NCBI GenBank assembly: GCA_030998225.1 | Contig: JAPYXD010000697.1 | Coordinates: forward strand, 744,001-808,000 | Direction: 5' to 3' | DNA: 64,000 bases | Source: Diplolepis rosae | Taxonomy: Eukaryota; Arthropoda; Insecta; Hymenoptera; Diplolepididae | Shown: one piece after another, positions 35,351 through 45,924 of the stretch | How positions within the stretch are numbered: the first letter of the stretch is position 1 | How the letters are laid out: each line of letters opens with the position of its first letter | Made by a program: the position numbers and the translations under genes | Notes under the pieces: model-generated | The model's input: only the letters and a program-made list of their open reading frames with translations | The model's database searches: none | What the model was told of the DNA's origin: nothing

Positions 35351-38300
35351 CTACTGGCCCTCCCCGTTGTTTCGCTCCCGACGCCCATCAAGTTCTCTCG
35401 TCTTCATCACAAGTGTGACGAACGACTCGATGAGCGTCCAGAACCGCTCAGACTGGAGCATGAGGGGGACCATCGTGTCAGGAGTAAGTTCGGAACCCAC
35501 CGCCTGACCGAGGACCCCCCTAGCCACACCCCATTTTGCGCAGACGAAGAGTGCGTGCTCTGCGTTATCCAACGGGGAATCGCAGTAGCAACACGTCTCC
35601 TCGTCTCTCTTCTTAAAGCGCCTCAGGTACGCGTTAAAACAGCCATGGCCCGAGAGCGCTTGTGCCAAGTAAAAGCCGACTTCCCCGTGCTTTCTGTTCA
35701 GCCAGGTGGCGAGCTCCGGGATCAGGCGGTAGGTCCATCTCCCTGTCTGCTCACCATGCCATCTCATCTGCCATTTCTCGACGAGTCTGCGCCTTCCATC
35801 CTTGCGGATGGCCTCCTTCGCGCGAGCGATTTCCTGCAGGTCGGCGCAGGTAAGCTCCTTGCGAAGCTGAAAGGTTTCCTGCCTTTCCTCCGCCAATAAA
35901 TCTATTGGCGGGACGCTCGCCAGGACCAGCACAGCGCTCGTCGAGATAGTTCTATATGCCGAAACTATTCTCAGCGCGACAAGTCTCTGCGCCGAGAACA
36001 GCTTCTTCTGAATAGCATGGTTTTGCAAGGCATTGGCCCAGACCGGAGCTGCATAAAGCAGCTTCGAATGGACCACGCTCGCCACCAATCTTCTTTTCGC
36101 TTCCCTGGGTCCACCAATGTTTGGCATAAGCCGGGCCAAGTTTGCTCCACATTGGATGGCTTTGGTGGCTGCGATCTTTAGGTGTTCGCCAAAGCTAAGC
36201 CTACGATCCAGCTGCACCCCCAGGTACTTAATGCTTGTTTTCCACTCGACTTCATGCTCTCCGAGAACGATCCTCGGGTATTCGAAGGATCTCCTGTCCG
36301 TAACGAGCAAAGCCTCGGTTTTCTCAGGGGCCATTTTAAGACCTCTGCCATCCAACCAGCGCTTCGCTCGCCACAGACTTTCATTGATCCTCAGCTCTAG
36401 GATTCCGACGTCGTCAGCGGCGCACACGACAAGTGCGTCATCCGCGAAGCCGACGATGCTCGTTCCAGCAGGCAGGTCCATGCGCAGGAAATCGTCGTAC
36501 ATGACGTTCCAAACGAGTGGACCCACCCGCGACCCTTGAGGGGCGCCACATGTCATCTCCTCCTTGAGAGACCATTTGTCGCCCTCATATATCACCCACC
36601 TGTCGCTCAGATAGTCATCTATCATTCGCAACAGGTAGTCTGGAACCTTCTTCCGCACCATCGCCTCGATGCAGATGTTCCATCTCGCGGTATTGAACGC
36701 ATTGCGTATGTCAATGCTAATCAACGCACAGAATCCCTTACGCTTACCAGTTCCTTTTCTTGCATTTGTGGCGATGTTAACCACAGCTTGGATGGCGTCC
36801 ACAGTGGACCTGCCTTTCCTGAATCCGAACTGGTTTTCCGAGAGCCCGTTCTCCCCGACCAAGAGAGCCTGAAGCCGTTGTAGAATCAACTCCTCCAGAA
36901 GCTTCCCCATTGTATCCAATAGGCATATTGGTCTATACGACGAGGCAACCCCTAGAGGTTTGTTGCCCTTCCTCAGCAGGACCAACCTCTGCTTCTTCCA
37001 ATCTGCGAAGAACCTCCTCCCGAAGACAGGAGTTAAAGGCTTCTAGGAGGATCTCTGGGTACGCCCCGATCACCTCTTTGAGGATCTCGTTCGGCACCCC
37101 GTCGATACCCGGCGCTGTATTTGCCTTAAGCCTTCCACCCGCTCTCTTTAGTTCTTCGAGAGTGAACAGTTCTTCGCGCCGGACCACGCAGGAACTTCGG
37201 TCCTGTCTTTGGAACGGCTCCACGTGTGGAAACAAGCTACACACAATGTACTGGACTCGATCGGGATTATCCAGGCCCGGGGTCTTTCTTCTAGCCACCA
37301 ATCTCTTGGTGACTATTTTGAAGGCGAGACCCCATGGGTCCTTCTCGACCTCACCGATCAAGTCTTTCCAGCATTGAAGTCGGCTTTTCTTTATGCCTCG
37401 CCTCAAAGCTGTTTTTGCCCTTTTCCATGCCTCGTGCAGCGTAGCATCCCCCTTTGAACGGGTGAATTTTCGCCGCGCTGCGAGGCATTCTCGACGTAGG
37501 GCTGCCAACTGGTCGTTCCACCAGTACATCGAACCCTTGGCTTGCCTGCGCTCACGGCGAGGCATCGAGTAGTCGCAAGCCGCGACCACCTTCTGCCTCA
37601 CCGAGCGCACAGCAGCTTCAAACGACCCAGCAGGGCAGACCCAACCAAGCTCATCGATGAGCCTGATTTTTTCGAGGTGTTTGCGAAGTCTTTCCCTGCT
37701 GAGTCGTCTCGTGTTCCAGGAGGGGCTCCTTCCTTCGCCGCCCCTACCCTTATCCACCGCCTGACACCGTTGTTCTAGTGTCCTTGAAGCGAGGCGAGGT
37801 GCGGCAATTGTGAGATCAATTATTGACCCCCCCCCCGCTCCTCGTCTGAACGTAAATTCCCCGCCCTGATTCAAGACGATCAGTTCGTTCCTAGCGACCA
37901 TCTCGCCAACCAAGATTCCCCTCCTATCTAGGCGGGCTTCACCCCACTCGGGCGACTTACTGTTGAAGTCCCCCCCCTATGAGGGATCGCCCGATGGCCT
38001 CACGGAGGCTTTCCTCAAGGAGGAGGATCTGGGTTTCAAAGACATCGAAGGGATCGCCGGGGGAGAAGTAGCAGCTGTACACACGCACACCCGCCACCTC
38101 CACCCAGACGAACCCCGCGTCGGTCTCCAGGAAGTCCCCGACGCCCAAATCAGGGTTACAAACAAGGATGCCGGCCCTCCTTGATGCATCCTGATACCAA
38201 GCAGAGTTATCGGACCACTTGTACTGCTCACTAATGAGCAGCACATCAGCCCCCCTCTCCCTGGCAGTCTGCATCAGGAGGTCCTGGGCATCCTTCCCCC

Positions 38301-38433
38301 TTCCGAGGTTGAGCTGCAGGAACTTCAATTCCTGCCTCTCAACCTCCGAAGCTCTTCCCGGAAGACCGGGCAGGAGCCGCTCCCCGACACATGGGCGACA
38401 TCTTTGTCGCCCCTGTCTGCGCATGATAGGCAC
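35351..38433 (-). pseudogene. LINE ORF2: endonuclease, reverse transcriptase
   Basis: The order of domains is normal for R1-type ORF2. The APE-like endonuclease starts near 38320 with KFLQLNLGRGKDAQDLL and RGADVLLISEQ. After a frame change in a C/G run at about 37975 come GDFN and SPEWGEARLDRRG, then FTFRRG..SIIDLTIAAP and WWNDQLAALRRE. The RT begins with APGIDGVPNEILKEV; a second single-base frame change lies near 37010. The RT core then reads SYRPICLLDTMGK, ISIDIRNAFNTARW (motif A), GAPQGSRVGPLVWN (motif B) and GFADDALVV (motif C, catalytic FADD). The C-terminal CCYCDSPLDNAEHALFVC is a CX2CX8HX4C zinc finger. Catalytic residues look intact, so the frame changes may be recent or sequencing errors in homopolymers. 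The true start codon is not clear; ORF2 overlaps the end of ORF1. Confidence 0.92.
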
Positions 38434-39628
38434 CTTGGTGGCGCCTTACAGGTCCCGGCCAAGTGTCCCGTGGCGCCGCATCTCCAACAGGCGTTTTTCC
38501 TGTCGGGGTTGCTGCAGCCCCGGGACCCGTGGCCGTACCCAAGGCACCTGAAGCAGCGGGCGACTTCCAGGTGCTCGCGAATGCGGCACTCTACCCACCC
38601 GATCCTCAACTTACCTAGCTGATGCAGACGCGCGGCGTCTGCCTCAGCTAGCCGGATCACTGCAGTCTTCACCCCACCAAAGCGGGTGAAGAGCCTGCAG
38701 GACCCCTCAAAAGCTGGTCTGCCCAATGCCAAGCAGAGGGCAGACACAACCTCTTCTTTTTCAACGGTCTCGTCGAGGTCCCTAATTTCGAGGGACCTCG
38801 TCGAGACCAGGGCTGAAATTTGCGCCCTTTCCCCGACCGCCAGGTCGAGCTCCTTTCGGAAGGCCGAAACGTCTCCCCCTTTTTGAGGACCAAAAGGACT
38901 TCTTCCTTCCTGGTCCTCCGGATAGACAGGACCTCAAGTCCTGCCTTCTGGGGGTCGACCTTCGCCTTCATTTCCCTCAAGATGTCGGCGTAGGACTGGC
39001 CGTCCTTCGCCGACACCTTGATGGCGTCGCCCGACCTCGCGGCCGGGGAGCGCCTCGGCAACTTTCCCTTTTTTTTGTGTTCCTGCGCAGAGGGCACAGG
39101 AACCTCTTTCTTCTTCTTCTCCACCAGCTGCCATTCCCCATCCTTTTTCGGGGTCTGGCCTCTGGTGGCCGCAGCATAGGACGGCGATATGCCGCCCTTC
39201 CCTTTCTTGGGAAGCCGATCTTCGGGGGGAGAAGGAGCAACCCTCTTCTCCCCCTTTGTCAGCTTCTTGGGGGTATCTCCCAGAGACGCAGAGCGCAGTC
39301 TCCGGAAGATACCCATCTTTTTTGAGGCGGGGTGGGATTCCAGCTTCTTCTGGATTTCCATCCCGCTTTCTACAAGACATTTGTGGGTGTTGAGCATTCC
39401 GCTCAACACCTCTGATGCCTCGTTAACACTGTCCTTTACGTGGCCAGGGTTATTTCTCAGCATACCCTGCTGGATGACACTGAGAGCCCTGGCCAACTTT
39501 TCCATCTTTGTGCTTTGCTCCTTCAGGAGCTGAAGGACGTCTTTCCATCCCTCAGCCCCTGGAGAAGTGTGTGAGGACGTATCTGACGCCTTCACCTCTT
39601 CACCTCCTTTATTTTTTAAAACATTCAT
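38325..39628 (-). pseudogene. LINE ORF1: gag-like protein with zinc knuckles
   Basis: Starts at the ATG at 39628 (MNVLKNKGGEEVKASDTSS). The first part has heptad-like leucines (DVLQLLKEQSTKMEKLARAL), then long lysine- and proline-rich stretches that would bind RNA. A frame change near 38880 (after LVLKKG) moves into a frame with a conserved gag core and three cysteine motifs: CFRCLGYGHGSRGC and CWRCGATGHLAGTC, both CX2CX4HX4C, and CLSCADRGD..AHVSGSGSC. The stop is at 38325. ORF1 proteins of this clade form ribonucleoprotein particles with the element RNA. Only one frame change separates it from an intact ORF. Confidence 0.9.
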
Positions 39629-40551
39629 ATTAAAACTGTCGTGTCTTAAGACGGTTCGCCCATCATGGGAGCCCTACCGCGGTAGGGCTACTATCCCCGC
39701 CTATATGGATCCCTAGTTATGTGCGCCGAAACCGAGAAGCGGCTTATCGGATGGTCGATCCTATCGGCACATTAGATGAAACTAGTAAAAGGTTACGGGA
39801 TAGGCCCGCGCCATAATGATGCTAAAGGTTTAACGTCACCCCTATCGACCGAGCGGTGCCGAGTCCGCCCCGACACCTGACCCGGACTTCAGGCTAGACG
39901 GTGTGCGATTTATCCTACGCAGCGTCGGATATAAGGAAATACTGACCAGGTAATCCTTCATTCCTGCGCCCGGACGTCCATGATTTCAACCCCGACATTG
40001 GCTCCAGACAGTAGGATCGTGAGCGGTTTTCCCAGATTAACATGTGGTTTCACGGGATCTTTGCCCTTCGCGGTCGAACACCGGAGGGACTTACGGTTAC
40101 CCATATTACTTCCACAGAGGTGAGGTACTGACATCGCGTCCTACCCTGGTCGAGAGGCTACTACTCCTCCCTTGGCTAGTCTATCGGGAATATCCACCAG
40201 GCGCCGGCCGCAGCCTCATTCACTCAGCGTCCCATTCATTCTGGTGTGTGTGGGTGTCGGTGTCGTGCATGTGATTGTGGTGTGACCGCAAGAGCGCACG
40301 CGGGAAGTTCAGCGTCATCGCCGCATACGCATTTGGGGCGATACCCCGATTAAGGGGCCCCCCGCATTCACTCCGTGTACGTTCATTCGGCATCAAGAGA
40401 CCTGTTCAAGGTCCCCTGATGCTTTCGCTCCACACCGCGTCCTCACGCGCCTGAAAGTCGCAGAACAACCGTCGTGGCACGTGCGCCCGGCAGGCCCATC
40501 ACTAGGGAAAAGCCCGTCTATAGGGCTCCCTTGGCAGCCATCCTGACGGCA
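39629..40551 (-). other. LINE 5' untranslated region
   Basis: GC-rich, no long frame. It contains a perfect short hairpin near 39669 (AGCCCTACCGCGGTAGGGCT). The element start, read on the minus strand, is near GCCGTCAGGATGGCTGCC at 40551. Some LINEs carry a self-cleaving ribozyme or internal promoter here; I cannot confirm either by eye. Confidence 0.7.
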
Positions 40552-40973
40552 ACAGAATCTTGTTGTTAAACCGCCAATTCGGCGAAGGATATATCATGAA
40601 CTATGTAATCAATTTGTTCTAAATTATTTCAGTCGATCATGTCGATCATTAGAAGAGTGTGTATCACTCTACGTGACAGCAGAACTCTACCATATCGATC
40701 TTACCAACCTGCAATTTAGAACTAATTTTAACGTCTCGTAAGACTAGATGGAAATTATTAATTTAATTTTTGAAGAAATTTTCTGTGAAAAAAGGAACGC
40801 TTCCACTCCGCTGGGTATCGAGCCCAGGTCCTTTCGATTGCCGGTCGAATGCTCTGTCATCTGAGCTACGGAGGTTCCACAACTTTTCTCACAGAATCTT
40901 GTTGTTAAACCGCCAATTCGGCGAAGGATATATCATGAACTATGTAATCAATTTGTTCTAAATTATTTCAGTC
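40552..40973 (-). repeat. Inverted copy of the 340-bp tRNA-like unit right of the LINE
   Basis: Minus-oriented unit and part of a second, continuing the array that the LINE interrupts. It meets the plus-oriented array head-to-head at about 40973, where a minus unit ending in ATTATTTCAGTCG abuts GAACCTCCGTAGCTCAG. Confidence 0.9.
40806..40873 (-). ncRNA. tRNA-like Pol III unit, copy M1
   Basis: Cloverleaf as in the other copies, on the minus strand, with flanking GGAAC/GTTCC pairing and an oligo-T run downstream. The full outer stem CTGTGAGAAAA / TTTTTTCACAG is present. Confidence 0.6.
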
Positions 40974-40977
40974 GAAC

Positions 40978-41045
40978 CTCCGTAGCTCAGATGACAGAGC
41001 ATTCGACCGGCAATCGAAAGGACCTGGGCTCGATACCCAGCGGAG
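40978..41045 (+). ncRNA. tRNA-like Pol III unit, copy P1
   Basis: Acceptor CTCCG/CGGAG, A box TAGCTCAGATG, anticodon loop CCGGCAA (GGC if read in register, but with C at the usual U33), B box GGGCTCGATACCC, and an oligo-T terminator at about 41057. Its 5' outer stem is lost at the head-to-head junction. Confidence 0.6.
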
Positions 41046-41316
41046 TGGAAGCGTTCCTTTTTTCACAGAAAATTTCTTCAAAAATTAAATTAATAATTTC
41101 CATCTAGTCTTACGAGACGTTAAAATTAGTTCTAAATTGCAGGTTGGTAAGATCGATATGGTAGAGTTCTGCTGTCACGTAGAGTGATACACACTCTTCT
41201 AATGATCGACATGATCGACTGAAATAATTTAGAACAAATTGATTACATAGTTCATGATATATCCTTCGCCGAATTGGCGGTTTAACAACAAGATTCTGTG
41301 AGAAAAGTTGTGGAAC

Positions 41317-41384
41317 CTCCGTAGCTCAGATGACAGAGCATTCGACCGGCCATCGAAAGGACCTGGGCTCGATACCCAGCAGAG
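41317..41384 (+). ncRNA. tRNA-like Pol III unit, copy P2
   Basis: As P1 but with three substitutions: loop CCGGCCA, acceptor 3' strand CAGAG, and GGAACCGTTCC downstream. One acceptor pair is lost, so this copy looks the most relaxed. The outer stem (CTGTGAGAAAA at 41296, TTTTTTCACAG at about 41397) is intact. Confidence 0.55.
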
Positions 41385-41656
41385 TGGAACCGTTCCTTTT
41401 TTCACAGCAAATTTCGTCAAAAATTATATTGAAAAATTTCCATCTAGTCTTACGAGACGTTAAAATTATTTCTAAATTGCAGGTTGGTGAGGTCGATATG
41501 GTAGAGTTCTGATATCACGTAGAGTGATACACATTCTTCTAATGATCGACATGATCGACTGAAATAATTCAGAACAAATTGATTACATAGTTCATGATAT
41601 ATCCTTCGCCGAATTGGCGGTTTAACAACAAGATTCTGTGAGAAAAGTTGTGGAAC

Positions 41657-41724
41657 CTCCGTAGCTCAGATGACAGAGCATTCGACCGGCAATCGAAAGG
41701 ACCTGGGCTCGATACCCAGCGGAG
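41657..41724 (+). ncRNA. tRNA-like Pol III unit, copy P3
   Basis: Consensus sequence in all arms, full outer stem and oligo-T run. Confidence 0.6.
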
Positions 41725-41995
41725 TGGAAGCGTTCCTTTTTTCACAGAAAATTTCTTCAAAAATTAAATTAATAATTTCCATCTAGTCTTACGAGACGTT
41801 AAAATTAGTTCTAAATTGCAGGTTGGTAAGATCGATATGGTAGAGTTCTGCTGTCACGTAGAGTGATACACACTCTTCTAATGATCGACATGATCGACTG
41901 AAATAATTTAGAACAAATTGATTACATAGTTCATGATATATCCTTCGCCGAATTGGCGGTTTAACAACAAGATTCTGTGAGAAAAGTTGTGGAAC

Positions 41996-42063
41996 CTCCG
42001 TAGCTCAGATGACAGAGCATTCGACCGGCAATCGAAAGGACCTGGGCTCGATACCCAGCGGAG
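41996..42063 (+). ncRNA. tRNA-like Pol III unit, copy P4
   Basis: Consensus sequence in all arms, full outer stem and oligo-T run. The unit around it is truncated downstream at 42266. Confidence 0.6.
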
Positions 42064-42269
42064 TGGAAGCGTTCCTTTTTTCACAGAAAATTTCTTCAAA
42101 AATTAAATTAATAATTTCCATCTAGTCTTACGAGACGTTAAAATTAGTTCTAAATTGCAGGTTGGTAAGATCGATATGGTAGAGTTCTGCTGTCACGTAG
42201 AGTGATACACACTCTTCTAATGATCGACATGATCGACTGAAATAATTTAGAACAAATTGATTACATAAT

Positions 42270-42800
42270 AATTTTTTAATAATGTTTTTTATAATAGGAT
42301 TTTTCCTTACTATCGCTTCTTACCAATTTTTTAAAAATGATCGAAGTTTCTTAAATCATTGCTTATTTTTTCGGGGAAAATATTCTCTACAACTTGACCG
42401 TTTCCAATTTTTGAAAATAAATTCTTTAATGGCTGAAATAATTAAAAATCAATTTTCCAAAACAAAATTTTTATAAACAAATTGCTGTATTTGATAATAA
42501 TTGATTTATTTTCAAAAATTGGAAACGGTTAAGTTGTAGAGAATATTTCCCCCGAAAAAATAAGCCATGATTTAAGAAACTTCAATCATTTTCAAAAAAT
42601 TGGTAAGAAGCGATAGTAAAGAAATATCCTATTACAAAAAACATTATTAAAATATTATTTTTCGTAATTTTTAAATTTTTTCATTAAAAAGAGTTTCTTT
42701 TCTTACATATGACACGGCTGATGATATAATTCTCAGTCTTGAAATCATAGAAAAACTTCTTTTTCCAGAGACTGTTTTTTGGCATGACGACTACCTTATG
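42270..42800. mobile_element. Foldback element plus dispersed repeat
   Basis: Inverted arms at about 42288-42425 and 42505-42640 (TCGCTTCTTACCAATTTTTT and ATTGGTAAGAAGCGATAGTA; GACCGTTTCCAATTTTTGAA and TTCAAAAATTGGAAACGGTT). The arm sequence is related to the segment inside the 25-kb foldback element. The part from 42710 belongs to the repeat also seen at 34.6 kb. Non-coding. Confidence 0.8.
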
Positions 42801-42905
42801 ACAGATCAAAACAGACTAGAAAAATAATAAAGAATTAAATTGTAATTTCATAATGACACTTTTAGGTACTTGTTGAGTAAATAAGTATTAATTGTTTATT
42901 TTCAG

Positions 42906-43134
42906 ATTCAAATTCATCATGGATATAATTATTAAAACAGGTTTTCAATCAATTAAACATACAATAGAATTTCAACCACAAACGAAAATTAAAGGTATAA
43001 ATCTCGTTCTGACAGAACACGTACGAGATGTCCAAGAGTTCCGTAGAAATAATGAAAGTTATTTAATAAAATCTCATATAATTCGACAAGCATCAGTTCA
43101 TGCAACACCCTACAGTACCCACTTATTCCTTTGA
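42906..43134 (+). CDS. Possible exon, SWIM/YqaJ-like protein fragment
   Basis: An acceptor-like TTGTTTATTTTCAG precedes an open frame ending at 43134. It reads KIKGINLVLTEHVRDVQEF, then YLIKSHIIRQASVHATPYST. This wording reminds me of insect proteins with SWIM zinc-finger and YqaJ-type nuclease domains, often carried by transposons. The cysteine motif that should follow is absent because the frame stops. The family assignment is a weak inference; this may be a fossil. Confidence 0.35.
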
Positions 43135-43139
43135 TTTAT

Positions 43140-45035
43140 TTTCCATTTAGACGTTAGAAATTTATAAAATTTACACTCACTTTTCATGCTTGTATTTTTA
43201 CAATTCACAACACAACAACTTCGGTGGCTCATTTCAGCTATATTTTTTTAATTAAAACAAAATTTAGATTTGCACATGTATTTTGATTGCTCGGAAATAT
43301 AAAACAGCCTCCTTTAACGCCTAAATTATCCACTGCGTGCGCTGGCGTCGATTTAACTCTCCCTACCATGACTTCGCACGGTGCCTATATTAAAATAATA
43401 ATAAAATGTTTAATGCCAACTCAGTGTCTTAAGTTCTGCTGCACTGGTCTAACACTGTCGGTAACATACACTGCAAATTTGCTAAAATTACTTATTTTCA
43501 TCAAAATTTTTAAATATTTTTATGAATATTCTATACACAGCAGACCTGTCCCAGTAAAGTTTGATTCATTTCCCAAAATTTCAAGACGATATTTCAATCT
43601 CCGTGGAAATATAGTTACAGAGCTGCAATTGTCGATAACACTTTCAGTTCGAGGGGTTCAATTCAACGTCTAAAACGCTGAAAGTCAAAGTAAAATACGT
43701 GCGAAATATGTTAATGGAATAGAAAACGCGAAAATCGCATTCCCTAAATCAACAGTTTCTGTATGCGTTCGTAAGAGTTGTGAAAAGTTGGAAAAGATCG
43801 CACTTATCTGTTATTTAACGGAAGAAATCGTTGATGAACCGCAAAATCTCACCTATCATTACGTGAAGTCGCACGATTTCAGTGAGAATTCAAGCGAAAT
43901 CGGACAATATTGCTCAGATTATGTCGGTGAACGTCAGACCCTTACCATACAGTCAAGACTCGCACAGATGCGCAATACATTAATGTTGCTTTTATAACCT
44001 AATATATGAAAATATGTGAAGATTTAAATATTGGTTTTTAGTGGCTTTTTAAAAAAACCAATTCGAAATATTGTGAACATTGTTTATTTCTTGAAATTAG
44101 AATGAAATGTAGGTAATCAAATTTTTTTTTTAAACTTCTATCTATCCCGTTCAACAAAATTGGAAAATATTATATTTATAATGTTTAATCCAATCTTATG
44201 ACGATAACCGAGAGATTTTATAAAGAAATAGACAAAAATCGACAATGTCTTCCTTAACCTAATAAGCACTAATCAAACGTAACTTAACTGATCGGAAAAA
44301 ATGTATGTGTGCAATAAAGAAATGGCCAACGTCTTCCCTAAGCTCGAATTAGATGCCGTGTGCGCGGAACGAGACCGTGCACCGAGCCTCGCAACGCGAA
44401 CATCCGAAGAATCACGTCTCACATCCTTCTCATTTTAACATTGTGGAAGTTCGTGGGAATCATCGAATGAAAGACTATGAATGTTAAAATGTTTATTTAT
44501 GAAAAATCTGCAACAAATACAACTCACTCAATTATTAATTTTTTTGGCAAAAATCACACAATTTCATCAATAACATAAATTGCACTGCATATCTCGAAGC
44601 TTACACTAAAACTTCGAGCTATTTGGAATGAAAAATAGTAAATAATATATCACCTGTCAATCAACGCACATTCACTGAACAACTACTAATGTTTCAATTA
44701 TAAATTTTGTAAAGAAATTAAGTTGCAAGTGTATATGAAATGTGTCGAAATTTTTTACCTAGCTTTTTGTAAGTGAAATTGTACAACGAAATTTTTTGAT
44801 TATATAGAAGAAATTTGAAATGGATAAACACTACTGATACACATTAGATAAGAAATTTTTTTTTATATAAATAAAGACATAAAAAACGTAGAGAGCCGCA
44901 AAACAATATTCTAGGGGTAATTTTATCGAAATTTAATAGTAATGTCTTAATGTTTAATGTTTAGTGCTTCCAAATGTTTTAGGTATAATATTTTTCTAAA
45001 CTTGTGCACAATTTATCAATCGACTTCAAGCTTTT
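43140..45035. other. Non-coding stretch
   Basis: Several modest open frames are present but none has a recognisable motif. At about 43965-44010 a short piece (TTATAACCTAATATATGAA) resembles the reverse of the satellite spacer from the first 15 kb. The last few hundred bases may be the 3' region of the Penelope copy that follows on the minus strand. Confidence 0.5.
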
Positions 45036-45040
45036 AAATA

Positions 45041-45922
45041 TTATCGCAGAATGTATTGTATATAATTATTTTTAATCAAAGTCATTTTAATTTTTTTGAT
45101 GTTTTTGTGTGCTAGAGTAATGCCTCTGTCGACTAAATTGTTAATTATGTTAATTTTGTATTTGAGCGGGTGATGTGAATGAAAATTAAGAAGGCGACCG
45201 GACCATGTTGGTTTCTGGTTCCAGTTGGTTTTTATGTTTTCTCCGTCTTTAATAACGAGAAAATCAAGAAAACAGATTTTGTTTTCCGATTTTTCTTCTA
45301 TTTGGAATTGTATTTTATGGTTATGGCTGTTAAATGTCTTTTTTATCGTGTCGATTTCGTTGACTGGTACCACTGTTAATATGTCGTCCGCATATCTGAA
45401 ATAAAATGGGACTTGGAATGGAAGAGAATCTATGCATTTTTTCTCGAGGTCGTCCATGTCGATATCGGCAGCAATAGGAGAAAGTGGGGAACCCATCGGG
45501 AAACCAGATTTCTGTTTGAAGAAGATGCCTTGGAAATTGAATGCGGAGTTGGTGAAACATGTTCTGATACCTTTTTCAAATTGGTACCAGCGCATTTTTA
45601 CATGTGGTTGAATTTGGGACCACCTGAGCTTGATACTTTTCATAGCAAGTCTAATTTGAACGTTGGTGAAGAGTGAAACTGCATCTAACGAAATGATTTT
45701 GTAACCGGATGGAATTCTGGTGTTTTTGACTTTTTCAATGAAGTCAAAGCTATTTTTGATTCGTGGCGTAGGAGGAGTTGTGTTCTTTAAAATAATGTTA
45801 TTGTAAAAGGATGCTAGATTATAGGTAGGGCTGCCGCAGAAAGAGACGATGAGTCTGAGTCGGTTGTTAGGCTTGTGAGTTTTAGGTAAGCCATAAAATC
45901 TAGCAAAGTTTCCCCATCTCAT
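45041..45922 (-). pseudogene. Penelope-like reverse transcriptase, partial
   Basis: An open 293-codon frame holding most of the RT. In order: FYGLPKTHKPNNRLRLIVS, SLDAVSLFTNV (motif A), GFPMGSPLSPIAADIDMDDL (motif B and after), FRYADDILTVV (motif C with the catalytic YADD pair), then ENKICFLDFLV, WSGRLLNFHSHHP and NLVDRGITLAHK. KTHKP and GFPMGSPLSP are marks of Penelope-like RTs. The N-terminus and the whole GIY-YIG domain are missing. The frame is undamaged, so this copy is younger than most elements here. Confidence 0.92.
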
Positions 45923-45924
45923 TT

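Larger units (their letters stand above)
35093..40551 (-). mobile_element. R1-clade-like non-LTR retrotransposon (LINE)
   Basis: About 5.46 kb on the minus strand: poly-A tail (35093-35127 as poly-T), a 3' UTR to 35350, ORF2, an overlapping ORF1 and a ~0.9 kb GC-rich 5' UTR. Composition is strikingly GC-rich against an AT-rich background, which suggests late arrival. It lies within the tRNA-like repeat array and is flanked by a ~166 bp duplication of that array. Three single-base frame changes interrupt the ORFs but no large part is missing. Motif style (ORF1 zinc knuckles, APE endonuclease, RT and a C-terminal CCHC) places it near R1/TRAS/Waldo. Confidence 0.92.
40974..42266 (+). repeat. Tandem array of ~340 bp tRNA-like units, four copies
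   Basis: Units begin at about 40974, 41313, 41653 and 41992 (tRNA-like cores at 40978, 41317, 41657, 41996; steps 339, 340, 339). The last copy is cut at 42266. Each unit has the tRNA-like core, oligo-T, GGTTGGTAAGATCGATATGG, ATGATCGACATGATCGACTG, and CATGATATATCCTTCGCCGA. Copies are nearly identical, implying recent tandem amplification or homogenisation. Short identical reading frames on the opposite strand reflect this identity and are not taken as genes. Confidence 0.95.

Noticed and set aside
35277..39533. Numerous long open frames on the plus strand opposite the LINE
   Set aside because: Shadows of GC-rich ORF1/ORF2 coding on the minus strand; none has a recognisable domain.
40770..42099. 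Identical 63-residue frames (MKKFSVKKGTLPLRWVSS..) on the antisense strand of the tandem units
   Set aside because: Identity follows from the near-identity of the tandem units; the frame crosses the tRNA-like core and its terminator, and the diverged copy at 33 kb does not keep it.
43287..43997. Open frames of 128 and 69 codons
   Set aside because: No domain, no splice or start context, and composition like the surrounding non-coding DNA.
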